Assembly: GCA_008694505.1 (NCBI GenBank)
Contig: VZDJ01001050.1
Span: forward strand, 456,045-520,044
Length of the DNA: 64,000 nucleotides
Source of the DNA: Cyanoderma ruficeps
Lineage: Eukaryota > Chordata > Aves > Passeriformes > Timaliidae
Reading direction: 5' to 3'
In this document: one piece after another, positions 63,501-64,000 of the stretch
How the letters are laid out: each line of letters opens with the position of its first letter
Position numbering within the stretch: the stretch's first letter is position 1
Notes under the pieces: generated by a model
Told to the model about the DNA's origin: nothing
Databases searched by the model: none
What the model saw: the letters and a program-made list of their open reading frames with translations, nothing else
Position numbers and translations under genes: made by a program

Positions 63501-64000
63501 TTTTTCTTCTACAGTTCATTTTACTTGTAAGAGCTTCATAAGGCCTTTAATCCCAGCATTTTTTTAATACAGCAATCACAGTTATTTATCAGTGCCACAT
63601 GCTAATATTTCCATACTGGAAACAGTGACTGTTCTTTTGCTAGAGCCTCCCTTTCCCTCTGTCACTGAAAAACACCCTACAGGCAGGGTATCTGCAGCTG
63701 TCTCTCAGTGCAGATAAAAACGCAAGACTTTTGTTTTTATAAAACCACTTAATTAGGGTCAAGATATCGCCCAGCACAGGTGAGTCATCTCTGCAGTTTT
63801 AGACACGGGAAAACAATTCAAAGAGTAGAACTAGAAGAGGTGAGATGTAATGCAAATTTTATACAGCACTCAAGAAAACTATTTAATAGTCTTAAGAACT
63901 AGCTAAAGAAGTTTCACACTCTGTTGTGAATATAAACAGTTAAGACATTATATAATTGAGAGGATGTGATGTATAGCACTTAATGAAAGCATTCATTATG
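57513..64000 (-). other. SH3GL2: SH3GL2 intron 1, most upstream part in the window
   Basis: About 6.5 kb with no transposon recognised. A GC-richer patch at 58540-58860 stands out from the AT-rich background and holds a 90-codon minus-strand frame of unknown meaning. A plus-strand block at 61895-62058 is bounded by strong splice-like sites. I looked for the initiator exon here and did not find it. Confidence 0.8.
61895..62058 (+). ncRNA. Candidate antisense lncRNA exon with strong splice sites
   Basis: A pyrimidine-rich stretch ending TTTTTTTCCAACAG immediately precedes 61895. The block ends CAG at 62058, followed by the perfect donor GTAAGT. Both sites are near consensus on the plus strand, antisense to SH3GL2, and enclose 164 bases. 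All three frames contain stops, so a fully coding internal exon is excluded; a non-coding or terminal-coding exon is possible. There is no transcript evidence, and AG/GT pairs do occur by chance in a window this size. Confidence 0.3.

Larger units (their letters stand above)
1..64000 (-). other. SH3GL2: SH3GL2 (endophilin A1) gene body, partial: intron 6 back to intron 1
   Basis: Endophilin A1 is a cytosolic BAR-plus-SH3 protein that bends and tubulates membrane during synaptic vesicle endocytosis and recruits dynamin and synaptojanin through its SH3 domain (family knowledge). Five exons on the minus strand join in frame to 579 bases, or 193 codons. They match endophilin A1 far better than A3 as I recall the human paralogues: for example [15 protein letters not shown] here, where SH3GL3 has GQVKTTGYPQTEGLL. 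The start codon exon (about 15 residues) and the linker and SH3 exons are not in the window. I therefore treat the locus as a gene running through both edges. Transcription goes from high to low coordinates. No promoter or polyadenylation site of the gene is visible. The paralogue call is firm. Exon numbering assumes the usual nine-exon structure. Confidence 0.95.

Noticed and set aside
57513..64000. SH3GL2 exon 1 (about 15 codons beginning MSVAGLKKQFH)
   Set aside because: I searched by eye for the reverse complement of this GC-rich start and its donor in the upstream part of the window and did not find it.
1..64000. CRISPR arrays, tRNA or rRNA genes, bacterial operons
   Set aside because: No regularly spaced direct repeats, no tRNA-like box A/box B cloverleaf, and no rRNA sequence were seen; the window is a vertebrate intron-rich gene.

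Overview
The window is vertebrate nuclear DNA, most likely from a bird. It is AT-rich, almost entirely non-coding, and carries several CR1 (Chicken Repeat 1) LINE copies, including the octamer-type tail (ATTCTGTG-like units) seen in avian CR1. No bacterial, organellar or viral gene organisation is present.

One gene can be supported: SH3GL2 (endophilin A1), read on the minus strand. Five consecutive internal coding exons lie at 11307-11375, 9014-9086, 4401-4544, 2341-2474 and 1106-1264. By comparison with the human protein as I remember it, they are exons 2-6 and encode residues 16-208, nearly the whole N-BAR membrane-bending domain. All ten splice boundaries are AG/GT, the phases chain correctly (0-0, 1-1, 1-1, 0-0, ending in phase 0), and there is no stop or frameshift. 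The first exon (start codon and most of amphipathic helix H0) was not found and should lie beyond base 64000. The last exons (end of BAR, linker, SH3 domain) should lie before base 1. Everything from 11376 to 64000 is therefore intron 1 sequence, fitting a long first intron in this gene.

Layout: 1-11375 holds the exons and introns 2-6, with small tandem duplications, a CR1 tail and a probable LTR. From 11376 to 64000, intron 1 carries CR1 fragments at 22900-23308, 27460-27690, 30210-31500, 37481-37930 and 55840-57512. The last CR1 is split by a solo LTR with a 6-bp target-site duplication. Intron 1 also has microsatellites, a polypurine tract, a polypyrimidine tract and a perfect 56-bp tandem duplication.

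The more speculative signals are a plus-strand block with strong splice sites at 61895-62058 (possible antisense lncRNA exon), a back-to-back acceptor/donor at 6703/6704 on the coding strand (possible recursive splice site), and a pair of POU octamers 20 bp apart in intron 6. I found no convincing new biological system. The remaining open reading frames look like chance or repeat-derived frames.
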